Assembly (NCBI GenBank): GCA_045614925.1
Contig: JAZLDV010000024.1
Location: forward strand, 1-8,475
DNA: 8,475 nucleotides
Reading direction: 5' to 3'
DNA from: JAZLDV01 sp045614925
Lineage (GTDB): Bacteria > Bacillota_I > Bacilli_A > Erysipelotrichales > Coprobacillaceae
A model generated the notes under the pieces. The model was not told where the DNA came from. It saw only the letters and a program-made list of their open reading frames with translations, and did no database searches. The position numbers and the translations under genes are program-made. Below are positions 7,755-8,475 of this stretch, one piece after another. How positions within the stretch are numbered: the stretch's first letter is position 1; each line of letters opens with the position of its first letter.

Positions 7755-7786
7755 ATTATACCAAAAAACAAATCTATAAGATACAA
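7755..7786 (-). promoter_or_regulatory. Extended -10 promoter for the dnaE operon
   Basis: The minus strand carries TGGTATAAT (7763 down to 7755): a perfect TATAAT with the TGn extension. No good -35 is present; TATCTT at 17-base spacing or TTGTAT at 20-base spacing are weak candidates, which an extended -10 can tolerate. Transcription would begin near 7748, leaving a leader of only about 15 bases that is almost entirely ribosome binding site. This is a sequence-based inference. Confidence 0.75.
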
Positions 7787-7846
7787 ATAAACTTATTTTT
7801 TATTACATGTAAAAATTTCAAAATAAAATAACTTTTAAAAACATAA

Positions 7847-7876
7847 TTGCTTTTTTAGGGAACTTATATGTATAAT
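7847..7876 (+). promoter_or_regulatory. Promoter of the Fic-family gene
   Basis: Plus-strand TTGCTT (7847-7852) and TATAAT (7871-7876) are separated by 18 bases, a sigma-A-type layout with a weak -35 and perfect -10. An A/T-rich stretch (about 7811-7842) precedes it and could act like an UP element. The predicted start is near 7883, giving a leader of about 26 bases. The -10 box lies in the centre of the palindrome at 7857-7895. Confidence 0.7.
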
Positions 7877-7895
7877 TATACATATAAAGTTCCCT
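7857..7895. repeat. 39-base near-perfect palindrome, probable operator
   Basis: The 20-base core (7866-7885), with half-site ATATGTATAA, is a perfect palindrome. It is flanked by AGGGAACTT on the left and AAAGTTCCCT on the right, which pair over 9 more positions with a single extra A in the right arm. Altogether 19 paired positions are broken by one bulge. It covers the -10 box of the rightward promoter and ends immediately before the AGGAG ribosome binding site. Neither side has a T-run, so it is not a rho-independent terminator. Transcripts starting near 7883 would contain only the right arm, so a DNA-level site for a dimeric repressor is more likely than an RNA hairpin. The regulator is not identifiable. 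Confidence 0.8.
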
Positions 7896-7900
7896 AGGAG
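7896..7900 (+). promoter_or_regulatory. Ribosome binding site of the Fic-family gene
   Basis: AGGAG with an 8-base spacer before the ATG at 7909. The ATG at 7901 abuts the site and opens only a three-codon frame, so 7909 is the start. Confidence 0.88.
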
Positions 7901-7908
7901 ATGATTAT

Positions 7909-8475
7909 ATGAATGTGTTTGAAAGAATAAATGAATTACTTCAGCAAAGAGCTGATTTACAATCCAGATTAGTCTTATTGCCATACGATGGAACACCTGA
8001 AATTAAAGTTCAAAACAATTCTCAATATTTATATATAAGAAAACGAGTAGATAAAAAACTTACTTCTACATATGTAGGAGAATATAGTGATGAACTGTAT
8101 AATATCCTGCTTAGAAATAATGCAGAAGCGAAACAGATACGTAAAGAATTACGTAAAATACAAAAAGAATTGGCTACTCTAGAATACATAGAAACACCAT
8201 TAGATTCTAGAGTTATTCAAAATATCGACTTTGCTAGAGCAAATATGAAAAACAATATCTATGATCAGGCTGTATTAGAAGGTGTCGCAACAACATTCCC
8301 TCAAACAGAAGAAATCATAGACAATGGTAAAATATATGGAGTGAAAGCAAGTGATGTACAAAAAATTCTTAATCTAAAACATGCCTGGGAATTTATATTA
8401 GATAAAGATATGTTGAAGATTAAATCAGATTATTATGTCTTATCTCATATTGCTAAAATAGTAAATGAAGGTTTC
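7909..8475 (+). CDS. Fic-family protein, N-terminal part (runs off right edge)
   Basis: An open frame of 189 codons without a stop, read from ATG 7909, which has a good AGGAG site. Residues 1-105 are a family-specific N-terminal region with a charged, probably coiled-coil helix at about 60-92. Residues 116-137 contain AVLEGVATTF and QTEEII, resembling the autoinhibitory helix of Fic proteins ((S/T)xxxE(G/N)). Glu124-Gly125 fit, but Gln120 stands where Ser/Thr is usual. This is followed by VQKILNLKHAWEFIL (150-164), like the start of a Fic core. Fic enzymes usually transfer AMP from ATP to Ser/Thr/Tyr of target proteins; the catalytic HxFx(D/E)GN motif would lie beyond the window, so activity cannot be judged. 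The gene is divergent from the dnaE operon, with a palindrome over its own promoter. The assignment rests on the inhibitory-helix region and overall resemblance. Confidence 0.78.
   Translation, partial: MNVFERINELLQQRADLQSRLVLLPYDGTPEIKVQNNSQYLYIRKRVDKKLTSTYVGEYSDELYNILLRNNAEAKQIRKELRKIQKELATLEYIETPLDSRVIQNIDFARANMKNNIYDQAVLEGVATTFPQTEEIIDNGKIYGVKASDVQKILNLKHAWEFILDKDMLKIKSDYYVLSHIAKIVNEGF

Noticed and set aside
7803..7812. TTACATGTAA palindrome as a second operator
   Set aside because: A 10-base palindrome is expected by chance in AT-rich DNA, it does not match the arms of the large palindrome, and it does not overlap either promoter core.
7857..7895. Rho-independent terminator
   Set aside because: The stem is mostly A/T and no T-run follows it on either strand; it also lies between two divergent promoters, where a terminator has no obvious job.
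7901..7912. Earlier ATG upstream of the Fic gene
   Set aside because: It directly abuts the AGGAG site and opens a frame of only three codons before TGA.
1..8475. tRNA, rRNA, CRISPR array or insertion sequence
   Set aside because: I saw no cloverleaf-like GTTCRA segment with acceptor pairing, no spaced direct repeats, no transposase and no terminal inverted repeats; nearly all of the window is accounted for by intact coding sequence.

Overview
The window is AT-rich, low-GC Firmicute-type DNA with strong AGGAGG-like Shine-Dalgarno sites, AGA/TTA-rich codon use and TGA read as a stop (dnaE ends in TGA). The degenerate-PHP DnaE of the Bacillus DnaE type, the proofreading-dead PolA and the polA-mutM-coaE order all point to Bacillota. 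I favour an Erysipelotrichia-type gut anaerobe, but that last step is an impression and could not be tested here.

Positions 1-7733 hold a tightly packed leftward (minus-strand) gene set in the order dnaE, polA, mutM, a Gfo/Idh/MocA-family oxidoreductase, coaE. coaE runs off the left edge. The junctions are a 4-base ATGA overlap, two one-base gaps with the same TAGTATG layout, and a 22-base overlap, so this looks like one polycistronic, translationally coupled operon. It starts from an extended -10 promoter just upstream of dnaE. DnaE and PolA are DNA polymerases, MutM removes oxidised purines (leaving gaps PolA can fill), and CoaE performs the last step of coenzyme A synthesis. The oxidoreductase is the odd member: mutM and coaE are usually close neighbours in Firmicutes.

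Positions 7734-7908 are a 175-base divergent intergenic region. It carries the dnaE promoter and ribosome binding site on one strand. On the other strand it carries a promoter whose -10 box sits inside a 39-base near-perfect palindrome, which looks like a repressor operator. From 7909 to the right edge a rightward gene encodes the N-terminal 189 residues of a Fic-family protein; its catalytic motif would lie outside the window.

Beyond gene content, the most unusual signal is a set of long inverted repeats inside coding sequence. Three lie within about 210 bases of polA, exactly over its catalytically dead 3'-5' exonuclease domain. A 16-pair hairpin lies in dnaE at the boundary before its OB-fold domain, and weaker ones lie near the 3' end of dnaE and in coaE. 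I see no RNA genes, CRISPR array, insertion sequence or convincing rho-independent terminator. No gene-free stretch exceeds 300 bases. I do not see a clearly new multi-gene system here; most of the window is housekeeping replication and repair.
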